Origin: Deltaproteobacteria bacterium
GTDB lineage: Bacteria; Myxococcota_A; Polyangia; Haliangiales; Haliangiaceae
Direction of reading: 5' to 3'
Assembly: GCA_005887925.1 (NCBI GenBank)
Contig: VBLP01000240.1
Coordinates: forward strand, 1 to 39,060
DNA length: 39,060 nucleotides
Under the pieces are notes generated by a model. The model was not told the origin of the DNA, did not search any database, and saw only the letters and a list, made by a program, of their open reading frames with translations. The translations under genes and the position numbers were made by a program. Below, piece by piece: positions 1 through 7,708 of the stretch (positions within the stretch are counted from its first letter, which is position 1; the number at the start of each line of letters is the position of its first letter).

Positions 1-245
1 AATTCGGCCATCGCCTCGCGTGGCCCGCTCACCGAACAGCTCGACAAGGAAGACCAGGCGCACTCGACGCCGGTGTCGGCGAGGCCAACGAGACCAGAGC
101 GCAGCGCCTGGTCCTGGTGGTGCACGCCTTCACTCCGCCGGAGCCACCTGATGGCACGCTGATCGTCTGGCTTGCGAACGACGGCAAGGCGGGTCTGCAC
201 GAGGTCGCGCGCGTGGCGATCCATCCCCTGGGCGGCGATCGGTGA
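1..245 (+). pseudogene. Degraded coding fragments of unknown origin
   Basis: Two short stretches look protein-like but lie in different frames. Frame 1 from about 1 to 78 reads a hydrophilic segment (SRGPLTEQLDKEDQAHSTPV). Frame 3 from about 78 to the TGA at 243-245 reads a beta-rich segment containing LVLVVHAFTPP and IVWLANDGKAGLHEVARVAI. Together they suggest one reading frame broken by an indel near 78 and then cut off. The family is not recognised. The fragment may belong to the same decayed gene as the S41 remnant that follows, or to an unrelated neighbour. Its 5' end lies outside the window. Confidence 0.3.
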
Positions 246-249
246 GGCG

Positions 250-835
250 GGTTGCGCGCGCATCGTTCCCGGGATCACTGACAACGCGCCGTACGACGTC
301 CTGCTCGACATGGCAAAGCATCTCGACGACGGCCACGTCACGCTGATGGCCGACGCCCTCGGACGCAACGAGAATGCCGAGGTCACGGTGTATCCGCATT
401 ACCCCGACGTCGACGGGCTCGAGAACCTGATCGACGCGAAGTACCTCGACGACGGGTTCACGACGGCGGCCCAGGACGAGATCAGCTGGGGCACGATCGG
501 CAACCTCGGCTACATCAGCACGACGTCGATGGAGGAGCTGTCGGCGTCGGGCGACGAGGACGACGACATCGCGGCGGCGAGCGCGGCGATGTCGTAGGCG
601 ATGGCGGTGCTCGCCAGCGTCGACGGGATCATTGTCGACGTTCGCGCGAATGAGGGTGGTTGGGACGCGGTCTCGCTCGAGATCGCGCGATGGTTCGGTG
701 GCGTGCGTGCGTCACGTGGAGCAAGCAGGTGCGCGCCGGCGCGGCGCACGACGCGTTCGGGGCGCCCGTGCCGATGTACATCGAGGAGATGCGGTCGGGC
801 GGCTTCGTCAGGCCCGTGGTGCTGTTGACGAGACC
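250..835 (+). pseudogene. S41-family peptidase remnant (amber stop plus frameshift)
   Basis: Conserved pieces of an S41 (tail-specific/tricorn-like) peptidase can be read in order. YDVLLDMAKHLDDGHVTL is the typical pre-catalytic segment. It is followed by WGTIGNLGYI, then IIVDVRANEGGWDAVSLEIA, the family's strand with the D-R-N-GG signature. An in-frame TAG at 595-597 separates the first two from the third. A frameshift near 700 then moves the frame to QVRAGAAHDAFGAPVPMYIE and RPVVLLT. The sequence stops resembling the family at about 835, just before the catalytic Ser/Lys segment would appear. The gene is therefore truncated and non-functional. A complete, distant S41 protein lies at 20839-23523. 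Confidence 0.7.
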
Positions 836-1203
836 TAGGCGGCGGGCTGATGACGCTGAGCGTTCCAGCCGACAAGACGGGTGGTCACAAGGCCAACGAC
901 GGCTCCCGATGCCGCGGTAGCGACTACAATGAGAAACGAGTCGAGCGACAGGTCGACCAACACGGCAGCGACAGCGATCGCTATCACAGCGCTGAAGATT
1001 CCAACTCTCCTCGCGCGACGATCCATGTCGCGCATCATTTCTTTCACAGCCGATAGCTGTATCGCCTCGTATTCATTAGGTTCCTTGTGACCGACCGCGT
1101 CGAAGAAGCTGTGCGAACTCCCGTCACCCAGTCCAGGCACGACCTCATCGGGGCTCGCTCCACTCATGTCTGGTTTGTACGTCGGCACCGGCTCCATGTT
1201 CAC
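835..1203 (-). CDS. Small two-helix membrane protein, unknown function
   Basis: This 122-residue protein has a hydrophilic N-terminal half with a Lys/Arg/Met-rich stretch around residues 52-66. Two closely spaced hydrophobic helices follow at about 67-86 and 88-110, with a short polar tail. The start is well supported: GGAGG lies a few bases upstream of the ATG on the minus strand. It is probably an inner-membrane protein with a cytoplasmic N-terminal domain. No family is recognised. It sits between the S41 remnant and a second hydrophobic-helix protein on the same strand, so the two may be accessory genes acquired together. The 3' end overlaps the edge of the S41 remnant. Confidence 0.65.
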   Translation of the reverse strand: MNMEPVPTYKPDMSGASPDEVVPGLGDGSSHSFFDAVGHKEPNEYEAIQLSAVKEMMRDMDRRARRVGIFSAVIAIAVAAVLVDLSLDSFLIVVATAASGAVVGLVTTRLVGWNAQRHQPAA

Positions 1204-1275
1204 CCTCCAACTTTCCCTTAGACCGTGAGCGTTTCCATGCTGAAATGAGCGTGCAATAAAACGTCCCCATTGTAC

Positions 1276-1803
1276 TCAGGGCTGATCCCGCCTTTGCTCC
1301 AGCTTTGTACGCTCAACTATGATGAATTGCTTATGTTCAGTCCACTCCCGATGCTGCTTCATCGCCCTACTTGTGAGCGACCGTATCTTCTTCTTCAGTC
1401 TGTGCCAGAAGTAGGACCGTGCGCCACCTTCACCTCGAAGGTAGATCGCGAAGACGCCAGATGCCACCCCCCATGCGGTGTTGTGGTCGACCCCGGCGAC
1501 GATCGCAGCCACGCCGAGGAGGGCAGTGTAGATGTTTGCACGAAAGACCCGTCCAGCAACTTGATCGTCCTTCTTTTCGACGAGGGCATCGACCGCCTTC
1601 AAATTCTGTTCAGCATACGCAATCATTTTCTGCGCGTGCGCCTCGTGCTTCTGCAGTTCTTCGATGGCCCGCGTGACGTACTGCGGCGGGGTTGCCTTGA
1701 CCTTCCTTGTGAGCGCCTTTATCGGACTCGCCTTCGGAGCAGGTTCATCGTTCTCGAGGATCTCGACGACCGCCGTGAGTACGTCCTTGGTCTCCTCCGC
1801 CAC
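1276..1803 (-). CDS. Helical protein with central hydrophobic hairpin, unknown
   Basis: This 175-residue protein appears to start at GTG (1803). The N-terminal 85 residues are charged and probably helical (QYVTRAIEELQKHEAHAQKM). Residues about 88-122 are hydrophobic with a central polar break (IYTALLGVAAIVAGVDHNTA, then a second helix), which suggests a two-pass membrane hairpin. The tail is very basic (RLKKKIRSLTSRAMKQHREW). No Shine-Dalgarno sequence is obvious, so the start is uncertain. The composition is real-protein-like, but no family is recognised. Upstream on the same strand lies the broken HTH gene; downstream is the other small membrane protein. It could be part of a small defence or stress module, but nothing in the sequence proves that. 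Confidence 0.55.
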   Translation of the reverse strand: MAEETKDVLTAVVEILENDEPAPKASPIKALTRKVKATPPQYVTRAIEELQKHEAHAQKMIAYAEQNLKAVDALVEKKDDQVAGRVFRANIYTALLGVAAIVAGVDHNTAWGVASGVFAIYLRGEGGARSYFWHRLKKKIRSLTSRAMKQHREWTEHKQFIIVERTKLEQRRDQP

Positions 1804-1911
1804 TGCGGGTCACGTTACACGCGGTCACATGCGACAAGCTCGCCGATGTTGCCAATGCATCACTATGCGGCATGGACTCTGAAAAAACCTGCTGTGTGCA
1901 AAACTCGGCTG

Positions 1912-2216
1912 TCACCCAGCCGCGCTACGTCGGCGCCTCCACCCGCTCGCTACGTCCGCCGAGTCTGTGAGCCACGAGCTCACCGGGCGATCGCCAGCGA
2001 CGCGCTCCCAATCCGCGTAGCGCTCGAGATCAGGCAACATGATCGCGCGCGGATTCTTCTCCGCCTTGGGCTGCCGCGCGAGCAGCCTCACGTCGCGCCT
2101 GGCCACGGTGATCACCCTGGTGCGGTGTCGTCGCGCGCCCTCGGAACCTCGCCGGCTCTGACGCGGCGGTACACCAACGAGTAGCTCATGCCGGCGAGCT
2201 CGGCGGCGTCATGCAT
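1912..2216 (-). pseudogene. Small helix-turn-helix DNA-binding protein, frameshifted
   Basis: Reading from ATG 2216, the protein begins MHDAAELAGMSYSLVYRRVR, a MerR/excisionase-like helix-turn-helix with the usual AAELAGMS..LVYRRV wing pattern. The frame shifts near 2118. It then continues as VITVARRDVRLLARQPKAEK and LPDLERYADWERVAGDRPVS and ends at 1912. The two parts join logically (HTH wing, linker, C-terminal helix), so this is one gene of about 100 residues with a one-base indel. It lies immediately downstream of the IS701-like remnant on the same strand. It could be an accessory regulator carried with that region, or a host gene disrupted by it. Confidence 0.5.
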
Positions 2217-2968
2217 CGGGACCCTGCCGCACGGTGCCGTCGCTGGGGGCTTGCCTCGAGCGCTCGGATCCCGACGGCATGGTGCAGGCCCATGTCCCGG
2301 ATCCCGTCTCGGAAGTCCTCCGAGGCGCCGTAGGCCTTGTCGGCGAGGACAACACCGGGAGGAATGCGGTCATCGAGCGCTCGACGGATCAGCTGAAGCT
2401 CGAGCTCGGGCTTGGTCGCGAACTGCATGTCCCACGGGATGCGAGCCTCTTCGCGACGCTCATCGTCGTCCGGCCAAGACTTCGGGAGGTACAGCGCGAA
2501 GTCGATCGGCACCTGCTCGGTCAGTGTCGCCACGGTCAAGCTCGTGCCGATCTGGCAGTTGGAGATCTTGCCGGCGGACCCGGTGTACTGCCGCTGCACG
2601 CCCACCGAATGGATCCTCTGCTTGAGGAAGCCGGTGTCGTCGACGATCCAGGCCTTCACCGGGGTCCCGAGCTGTCATGGCCTCCAGTGCGTAGCTTGCT
2701 GCTTCTCGTCGGACATCGCGATCGCTCCAGCGCGAGTCCACCATGAAAATGCAGGAGGCGTTGATGGACATCGTCAACTCGCGCAGGATCGGCGCAGGCC
2801 CGCGCTGCGATCGGCTCGACGCTCTTGCGCTCGCCGTCCCCGAGAATCCCGAGCGCCTACGTACGTAGCGAACGACGCTCGGCGCTCGTCACGCCCGAGG
2901 ACCTTCCCGATGCGATCGAGGTAACTCTCCAAGCGCTGCTCGCCAGCGAGGACATCGAGCCTTGTCAT
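2217..2968 (-). pseudogene. IS701-family transposase remnant, multiply frameshifted
   Basis: The order of segments matches an IS701-type DDE transposase, read on the minus strand from about 2968. First comes TRLDVLAGEQRLESYLDRIG at the N-terminus. Then, in another frame, GILGDGERKSVEPIAARACA. Then, in a third register, VDSRWSDRDVRREAASYALE. Then, shifted again, WIVDDTGFLKQRIHSVGVQR with the catalytic-domain DDTG signature, GSAGKISNCQIGTSL and VVLADKAYGASEDFRDGIRD. At least three indels separate these pieces, and the C-terminal third (beyond MGLHHAVGIRA) is missing. The element is dead. Terminal inverted repeats could not be recognised. Its presence marks this end of the window as an accessory region. 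Confidence 0.8.
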
Positions 2969-3096
2969 GCTCCTGTAGGATCGCCGTGATTTGTAGGGTT
3001 CCGCCGACGACGACGCGGTGCGGCGCGTCGTGATTCCCGGCTGGTAATCCACCTGGGCGTGCGGCGAGCAATGACAAGCTGCGGAGATGCTCGCGT

Positions 3097-4917
3097 TTAT
3101 CGCCGCACGACTCTCGGCACACCATGCCCGGCAGGGCTGGGCCGATAGATGCGTCTCAATGAACAGCCTGCGTCGCTGCCTCCGAGCGTGTCACAGTGGT
3201 TCCGCGACGTTCGCTCACGCAACGCCGTTCTGAGCGGCCCGAGGTGTCCGGCGCGGCTAGTCGAGCGGTGGTTTGCCTTCCTTGGTTCGGAGCTTCTGGA
3301 TGGGCTCCGCGTCGAGCAGTGGTTCGACTCCCTTGGTTCGGAGCTTCTGGATGGGCTCGGCGTCGAGCAGTAGTTTGACTCCCTTGGCTCGGAACTTCCG
3401 GCTGGCCTCAGTGTCGAGCAGTTTGCGTTTCGTGGCTCGGAGTTCCCGGATGACCTCTGCGAGAGGCCGGCGCCGCGGAGGTCGGCGCTGCAGAGGTCGG
3501 CATTGCGGAGGTTGGCTCCACGGAGGTTGGCCCCGCGGAGGTCGGCCCCGCCGAGGTTGGCCCCGCCGAGGTCGGCCCCGCGAAGGTCGGCCTGTTGGAG
3601 GTTGGCCCAGCCAAGATTCGCGCGCATGAGAGCAGACGAATCAAGCTTGGCTCCGACGAGGTCCGCAGCGAAGAAATCGGCCCCTTCCAGATTGACCTTG
3701 CTGAAGACGGCTCCGTTGAGCGTCGCCCCGGCGAAGTCGGCGACACGCTGGCCGCTCTGTCGGCGTCGGCGGTGCTCCGCGAGCTCCTCCACACGAAAAC
3801 GCGCCCAGTTCTCATCGCAGCTCGACTCGACGATCTGATCACCCTCCGCATCGTCGCCTCCGACATCTTGCATGGACGACACCGCGACTCCGATGAGGGA
3901 TTCGAGCTCTCCACCATCACGCTGCTTGAGCAAATGCGCCGCAGCCTCCGAAGACAGTGACACAGTCAATCGCACACTTCCCTCTTGCACCTCGACAATT
4001 TCAAGCGACACATCGCCGCTCAGCATGCGCAGCTGTTCCCGTACATGGGCGATCGCATGAGCGTCGAAGTCTGGGAGAGTCGCCTTGATGACGATCGAGA
4101 TGCGAGTGCGTCGCTCCGGCCGGTTCAGAAGACAGAGGCCGTTCGGATCGACGTCCGACCGCGTCAAGAGTTGTGGAAGCGACGCGCGATCTTCGGGCGC
4201 GATGCTCACAACTTCGCCAAGTCGATTGTCTTGCATCGACCCGTGTAGGCGAATGGCCGCCAGGCCCTGTCGGAAGGCAGTGCCGACCGGCTCGCCGTCC
4301 CCCAGTCCGCCGTAGAAGCCGATTGCGAACGCTCTCACTGCGGCGTCGCGAGTCCCACCGCCGATCCCCACGACACATGCGGCGTGTGCGATCAGCGCCT
4401 CGGCTTGCGCCTCGCTGTAGCACGCACTCAGGACCACGACACTTACCGAGCTGCCGGCCGCGCTGAACGCCTCCTCGAGCGCGGCGCTCGGTACGAGCTG
4501 CGGATGGCCGTCAGGCCCGTCGAAGAACAGACCGTCGCGTTCGCCGTCGAAAGTGTCGGCCACGGCTTGGGCGTCGCAGCCCGAATCCATGACTCCTCGT
4601 CGCTGGTGCGTCCTGCCGTGGCCGCAGAAGTGAACCACCGTTGGCTTGAGTCTGCGCAGCTCGCGTAGCAGGTCCATCGGCTCCGCTGCCCACCGGGTCA
4701 CGAGCTCGAATCGGTCCCGGTGGCCGCTCCGCTCGAGCTCCTCCTGAATCGCATGCGCTTCTCGATCGAGTGCCCGCTTGTCCATGCCGAGCGGGTTGGC
4801 GGCGAGGAACAAGACCGTGTGTCGAGCCACCCGCCTCTGCTCCACCGGCGGCGGCGGCGCTGCTGCATGAGTCTCAGCAGCATCCATCGGCTGTAACTCT
4901 TTCACGACTTCCTCCAT
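3097..4917 (-). CDS. CHAT-domain protease-like protein with pentapeptide repeats
   Basis: Numbered from ATG 4917, residues 33-225 form a CHAT (caspase-HetF-associated) domain. It opens with VLFLAANPLGMDKRALDREA, carries the catalytic His100 in VHFCGHG and Cys166 in VVLSACYS, and ends with FYGGLGDGEPVGTAF. Residues about 272-350 form an alpha/beta module (ISIVIKATLPDFDAHAIAHV, then SLEIVEVQEGSVRLTVSLSS) of the kind that sits next to effectors in bacterial conflict proteins. Residues about 393-487 are pentapeptide repeats of the A(D/N)LxG type (ADLRGADLGGANLGGADLRG), predicted to form a right-handed beta-helix. CHAT domains are caspase-like peptidases. A cytoplasmic cleavage effector scaffolded by the beta-helix is inferred. 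After residue about 487 this frame looks non-coding; another frame is better until a TAG at 3257 (see the 51-bp repeats). An upstream extension to 5019 is unlikely. Confidence 0.8.
   Translation of the reverse strand: MEEVVKELQPMDAAETHAAAPPPPVEQRRVARHTVLFLAANPLGMDKRALDREAHAIQEELERSGHRDRFELVTRWAAEPMDLLRELRRLKPTVVHFCGHGRTHQRRGVMDSGCDAQAVADTFDGERDGLFFDGPDGHPQLVPSAALEEAFSAAGSSVSVVVLSACYSEAQAEALIAHAACVVGIGGGTRDAAVRAFAIGFYGGLGDGEPVGTAFRQGLAAIRLHGSMQDNRLGEVVSIAPEDRASLPQLLTRSDVDPNGLCLLNRPERRTRISIVIKATLPDFDAHAIAHVREQLRMLSGDVSLEIVEVQEGSVRLTVSLSSEAAAHLLKQRDGGELESLIGVAVSSMQDVGGDDAEGDQIVESSCDENWARFRVEELAEHRRRRQSGQRVADFAGATLNGAVFSKVNLEGADFFAADLVGAKLDSSALMRANLGWANLQQADLRGADLGGANLGGADLRGANLRGANLRNADLCSADLRGAGLSQRSSGNSEPRNANCSTLRPAGSSEPRESNYCSTPSPSRSSEPRESNHCSTRSPSRSSEPRKANHRSTSRAGHLGPLRTALRERTSRNHCDTLGGSDAGCSLRRIYRPSPAGHGVPRVVRR
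3247..3445 (-). repeat. 51-bp tandem repeat at the 3' end of the CHAT gene
   Basis: Near-identical units begin at 3281, 3332 and 3383 (51-bp spacing), with a diverged 48-bp step to about 3431. On the minus strand, in the frame that would follow a one-base shift near 3456, each unit encodes LLDAEPIQKLRTKGVEP, a 17-residue amphipathic unit. That frame has a more protein-like composition and ends at a TAG at 3257. The unshifted frame reads SSEPRESNYCSTPSPSR-type units rich in Ser and Pro. Because 51 is a multiple of three, copy-number change would keep either frame. Confidence 0.75.
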
Positions 4918-5310
4918 CGAGCGATTCACTGCCCGGCACGTGTTAGGCGACGGCTGCAGCAGGGCCACGACAAGCTTTCGCTGCCTAAGCGAACGAATGC
5001 GAAGGTCGAAGCAGATCAATCAGTTGGACACTCAGGCGAGGCGTTGCGCAGGGCGCCTGCGAATCCGGATGTCGTTAGTCATCGTGGTAGTAGGAACAAC
5101 AGCCGGATGCAGGCCTGTCCTGTGCGCCATGATCAAGCAGCGTGGCGCGCCGCTTCAGCGGGTACAGCGCGAACCGGGTCACCGGCGGATCGCCGCGCTC
5201 GTCGGGTCGGATTCGCTACCAGCGCCTGAGCGCGCGAAGCTCGTGGCGGTGGCGAGGATCTCGCCGCGACCGTCAAGCGCCGAGAGCAGTTGCGCTATGC
5301 TGCGCGCCCC
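4918..5310. other. Divergent intergenic region
   Basis: This 393-base stretch lies between the starts of the CHAT gene (minus) and the aminotransferase (plus). No convincing coding segment was found on either strand. The only clear element is a -10-like TATGCT close to the aminotransferase start. The CHAT gene has only a weak purine-rich stretch before ATG 4917, and no clear promoter hexamers were found for it. Confidence 0.4.
5296..5301 (+). promoter_or_regulatory. -10-like box TATGCT, probable leaderless start
   Basis: TATGCT lies 9 nt before ATG 5311, which would place transcription initiation at or next to the start codon. No Shine-Dalgarno sequence is present. No good -35 hexamer is seen. 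The same arrangement recurs upstream of other genes here. Confidence 0.45.
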
Positions 5311-6552
5311 ATGACGTCCCCGCGGCCCGCGCCGACCCTCGACTACGTGCGTTCGCAGTTCCCCGCCCTGGAGCGCCGGCACAATGGCGCGCCGGTCGCG
5401 TACTTCGATGGTCCGGGCGGGACGCAGGTGCCACGCGCGGTCGGGGCGGCGATGACCGAGTACCTGTTTCACCACAACGCGAACACGCACTGGGCGTATC
5501 CGACCAGCATCGAGACGGACGCGGCGCTCGACGAGGCGCGCGGGGCGCTCGCCGACTTCGTCGGTGGGCGGCCGTCGGAGATCGCGTTCGGCGCCAACAT
5601 GACGACGCTCGCGTTTCATCTGGGGCGCGCGCTCGGCCGGCGCTGGTCGCCGGGTGACGAGATCGTGGTGACCGAGCTCGATCACCACGCCAACAGCGAT
5701 CCGTGGCGCAGTCTGGCGGGCGAGCGCGGCCTGGCGATCCGCGCGGTGCGCTTCGATGCGGAGACGGGTCAGCTCGACATGCAGGGGCTCGCCGCGGCGA
5801 TCGGGCCGAGGACGCGGCTGGTCGCGATCGGCGCGGCGTCGAACCTGCTGGGCACGATCAACGACGTCCGGCGCGTGGCGGACCTCGCTCACGCGGCCGG
5901 CGCGCTGGTGTTCGTCGACGCGGTCCACTATGCGCCGCACGCGCTGGTCGACGTCGCCGCGCTCGGCGCCGACTTCCTGGCGTGCTCGGCCTACAAGTTC
6001 TACGGCCCGCATATCGGCGCGCTGTGGGGGCGGCAGGCGCTGATCGAGGAGCTCGACGTGCCGCGGCTCGAGCCGGCGCCGGATTACTCGCCGGAGCGGC
6101 TGGAGACGGGCACGCAGAACCACGAGGGCATGGTCGGCGCGGCGGCCGCGGTCGACTTCCTGGCCTCGCTCGGCGACGGCGACACGCGACGCGCCCGGCT
6201 CGAAGCGGCGTTCGCGGTGCTCCATGCGCGCGGCCAGGAGCTCGGCGAGCGGCTGTGGGCGGGCCTGCGCGACATCGCGGGGGTGACGGTGTACGGTCCG
6301 CCGCCGAGTCAGCCGCGCACGCCGACGCTGTCGTTCGCTGTGCGCGGCGCGCCGTCCGAGGAGGTCGCCCGCGCGCTCGCGGAGCGTGCGGTGTTCGTCT
6401 CGCACGGCGACTTTTACGCCGTGACGGCCGTCGCGCGCCTCGGCCACGCCCGGGATGGCGTCGTCCGCGCCGGCTGCGTCTGCTACACGTCGCCGGACGA
6501 GGTCGACCGCCTGCTCGACGGAGTCCGGGACATCGCGCGCCGCTCCCGATGA
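5311..6552 (+). CDS. Cysteine desulfurase-like aminotransferase class V
   Basis: This is a PLP fold-type I enzyme of 413 residues, close to the cysteine-desulfurase-like branch near SufS/CsdA. The cofactor lysine is Lys229 in SAYKFYGPH. Asp203 in VFVDAVHYAPH should pair with the pyridine nitrogen, and His125/126 in ELDHHAN is the ring-stacking region. YFDGPGGTQVP near residue 31 and the ERLETGTQNHEG segment are typical of this branch. The enzyme would act on cysteine or a related beta-substituted amino acid in the cytoplasm; the true substrate cannot be told from sequence. ATG 5311 is chosen over the upstream TTG at 5290 because homologues begin near this point and the -10 box would lie inside the longer version. 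No SufBCD or IscU partners are present, so a specialised role is possible. Confidence 0.85.
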   Translation: MTSPRPAPTLDYVRSQFPALERRHNGAPVAYFDGPGGTQVPRAVGAAMTEYLFHHNANTHWAYPTSIETDAALDEARGALADFVGGRPSEIAFGANMTTLAFHLGRALGRRWSPGDEIVVTELDHHANSDPWRSLAGERGLAIRAVRFDAETGQLDMQGLAAAIGPRTRLVAIGAASNLLGTINDVRRVADLAHAAGALVFVDAVHYAPHALVDVAALGADFLACSAYKFYGPHIGALWGRQALIEELDVPRLEPAPDYSPERLETGTQNHEGMVGAAAAVDFLASLGDGDTRRARLEAAFAVLHARGQELGERLWAGLRDIAGVTVYGPPPSQPRTPTLSFAVRGAPSEEVARALAERAVFVSHGDFYAVTAVARLGHARDGVVRAGCVCYTSPDEVDRLLDGVRDIARRSR

Positions 6553-6580
6553 CCGATCGGAATTTTGCGCCGCGATACCG

Positions 6581-6586
6581 TACAAT
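6581..6586 (+). promoter_or_regulatory. -10-like box TACAAT
   Basis: TACAAT lies 12 nt before ATG 6599 in a short intergenic space after the aminotransferase. It suggests that the lipoprotein gene has its own nearly leaderless transcript. No clear -35 is seen at the expected distance. Confidence 0.4.
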
Positions 6587-6598
6587 CGATCGACGCTC

Positions 6599-7555
6599 AT
6601 GCGTCTCACCTCCTGGTTTCCGTTCGCGCTCGTGCTGTCGGCTGCGTGTGGTCATCCTGCGGTCCCCAGCCACGTGGTCTCCAATACCCAGCCGCAGCCG
6701 CCGCCGGCCGCGCGACCGACGAACGGCGCACTGCATGCGTGGCCAGTGGCGCCGTTCTCGCCGAGCCAGATCGCCGAGGCGACCGGCTGCCAGGTCGAGA
6801 AGCTCGCGACCGCGCGCTACGCCAAGGGCCTGGCGGTCGATGCGCTGCCGGGTGCGTTCGCGGTGCACGGCACCTGCGACCAGGCCGTGCTCGCCGCCGC
6901 CTGCGCCGTCCGGCTCGAGGATGCAGCGCCACCGGCCGCCTGTCTCGACGCGTACCGCGCCGCGGTGCAGGCCAATCCCGCGTTCGCGTTCGTCTCGGTG
7001 CTGCCGGGCGGTTACTTCGGCAAGGTCCCGCTGGTCGCGGCGCCGCCGGCGGCCGGTCACGCCTTGGTCAGCGCGGCCCTCGACTACCAGTGGGGCGGGC
7101 TCGGCACGCCCGTCGCGTGGCAGCTCGCGATCCGCGACGCGGCGACGAGCCCCGCGGTCAGCGTCACCGGCCCGAACGCGAAGGCCACCAAGAGCACTCC
7201 CGATCTGCGGGACAAGATCGCCGCGCTCGGCACCTCGCTCGACAGCTTCCTGCCGATCCCCGAGCCGCTCCACGCCGTCGACTGCACCGACAACTACCCC
7301 AAGTGGACCGCGACCCTCGAGTTCGACGACCGCGAGAAGCTCGAGCTGACGACGCACGACTCGAACCTGCTCGGGATCGGCGGTCCCTGGCAGATCACGA
7401 TCGACGGCGTGACCTACCTGCAGCTCGCGCCGGGCTTCGCGCACGCGGTGGCGCAGCTGGTCAGCGCGCTCGACCTGCCGCTCGGCGAACCGGCCGGTCA
7501 GATGTGCCGCGGCTACGACATCGCGAGCGCCGTGCTGGTGCCGCGCACGAAATAA
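6599..7555 (+). CDS. Putative lipoprotein of unknown function
   Basis: This 318-residue protein has a short signal peptide ending LVLSAACGHP, so Cys17 is a candidate lipidation site. The box is slightly atypical (SAAC). A Pro/Gln-rich linker (NTQPQPPPAARP) follows, as in many surface lipoproteins. The rest is a mixed alpha/beta domain with several Cys residues, including a region with PLHAVDCTDNYPKW. No known family is recognised. It lies 46 nt after the aminotransferase and 153 nt before the M20 hydrolase on the same strand, but each gene seems to carry its own -10 box, so they need not form one operon. Probable location: periplasmic face of a membrane. Confidence 0.75.
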   Translation: MRLTSWFPFALVLSAACGHPAVPSHVVSNTQPQPPPAARPTNGALHAWPVAPFSPSQIAEATGCQVEKLATARYAKGLAVDALPGAFAVHGTCDQAVLAAACAVRLEDAAPPAACLDAYRAAVQANPAFAFVSVLPGGYFGKVPLVAAPPAAGHALVSAALDYQWGGLGTPVAWQLAIRDAATSPAVSVTGPNAKATKSTPDLRDKIAALGTSLDSFLPIPEPLHAVDCTDNYPKWTATLEFDDREKLELTTHDSNLLGIGGPWQITIDGVTYLQLAPGFAHAVAQLVSALDLPLGEPAGQMCRGYDIASAVLVPRTK

Positions 7556-7672
7556 GGATCGCGTCACTTCTCTCGACGAGGACGAAGGATTCGTCGGTGA
7601 CGGGCGCCAGGTGGCTAGTCCCTGCGCCGCGGACACCGCGGGGAGGCCGCCGGGCGGTGCGAGCCACCGCGG

Positions 7673-7700
7673 CTGACCGGATCGTCCCGAGGTGTATAGT
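7673..7700 (+). promoter_or_regulatory. Promoter CTGACC-16-TATAGT of the M20 gene
   Basis: CTGACC (7673-7678) and TATAGT (7695-7700) are separated by 16 nt. TATAGT ends 8 nt before ATG 7709, so the first transcribed base would lie at or very near the start codon. No Shine-Dalgarno sequence is present. Confidence 0.55.
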
Positions 7701-7708
7701 GCCGCGCC

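Noticed and set aside
1270-2184. Plus-strand open frame opposite the 175-residue helical protein
   Set aside because: Residue use is erratic and the minus-strand proteins explain the region better (hydrophobic helices, HTH remnant).
3247-3445. CRISPR-like array
   Set aside because: Units of 51 bp are contiguous with no unique spacers and lie in coding sequence; no cas genes are present.
4918-5019. Upstream extension of the CHAT protein to 5019
   Set aside because: The extra 34 residues are not protein-like and ATG 4917 gives a sensible N-terminus before the CHAT domain.
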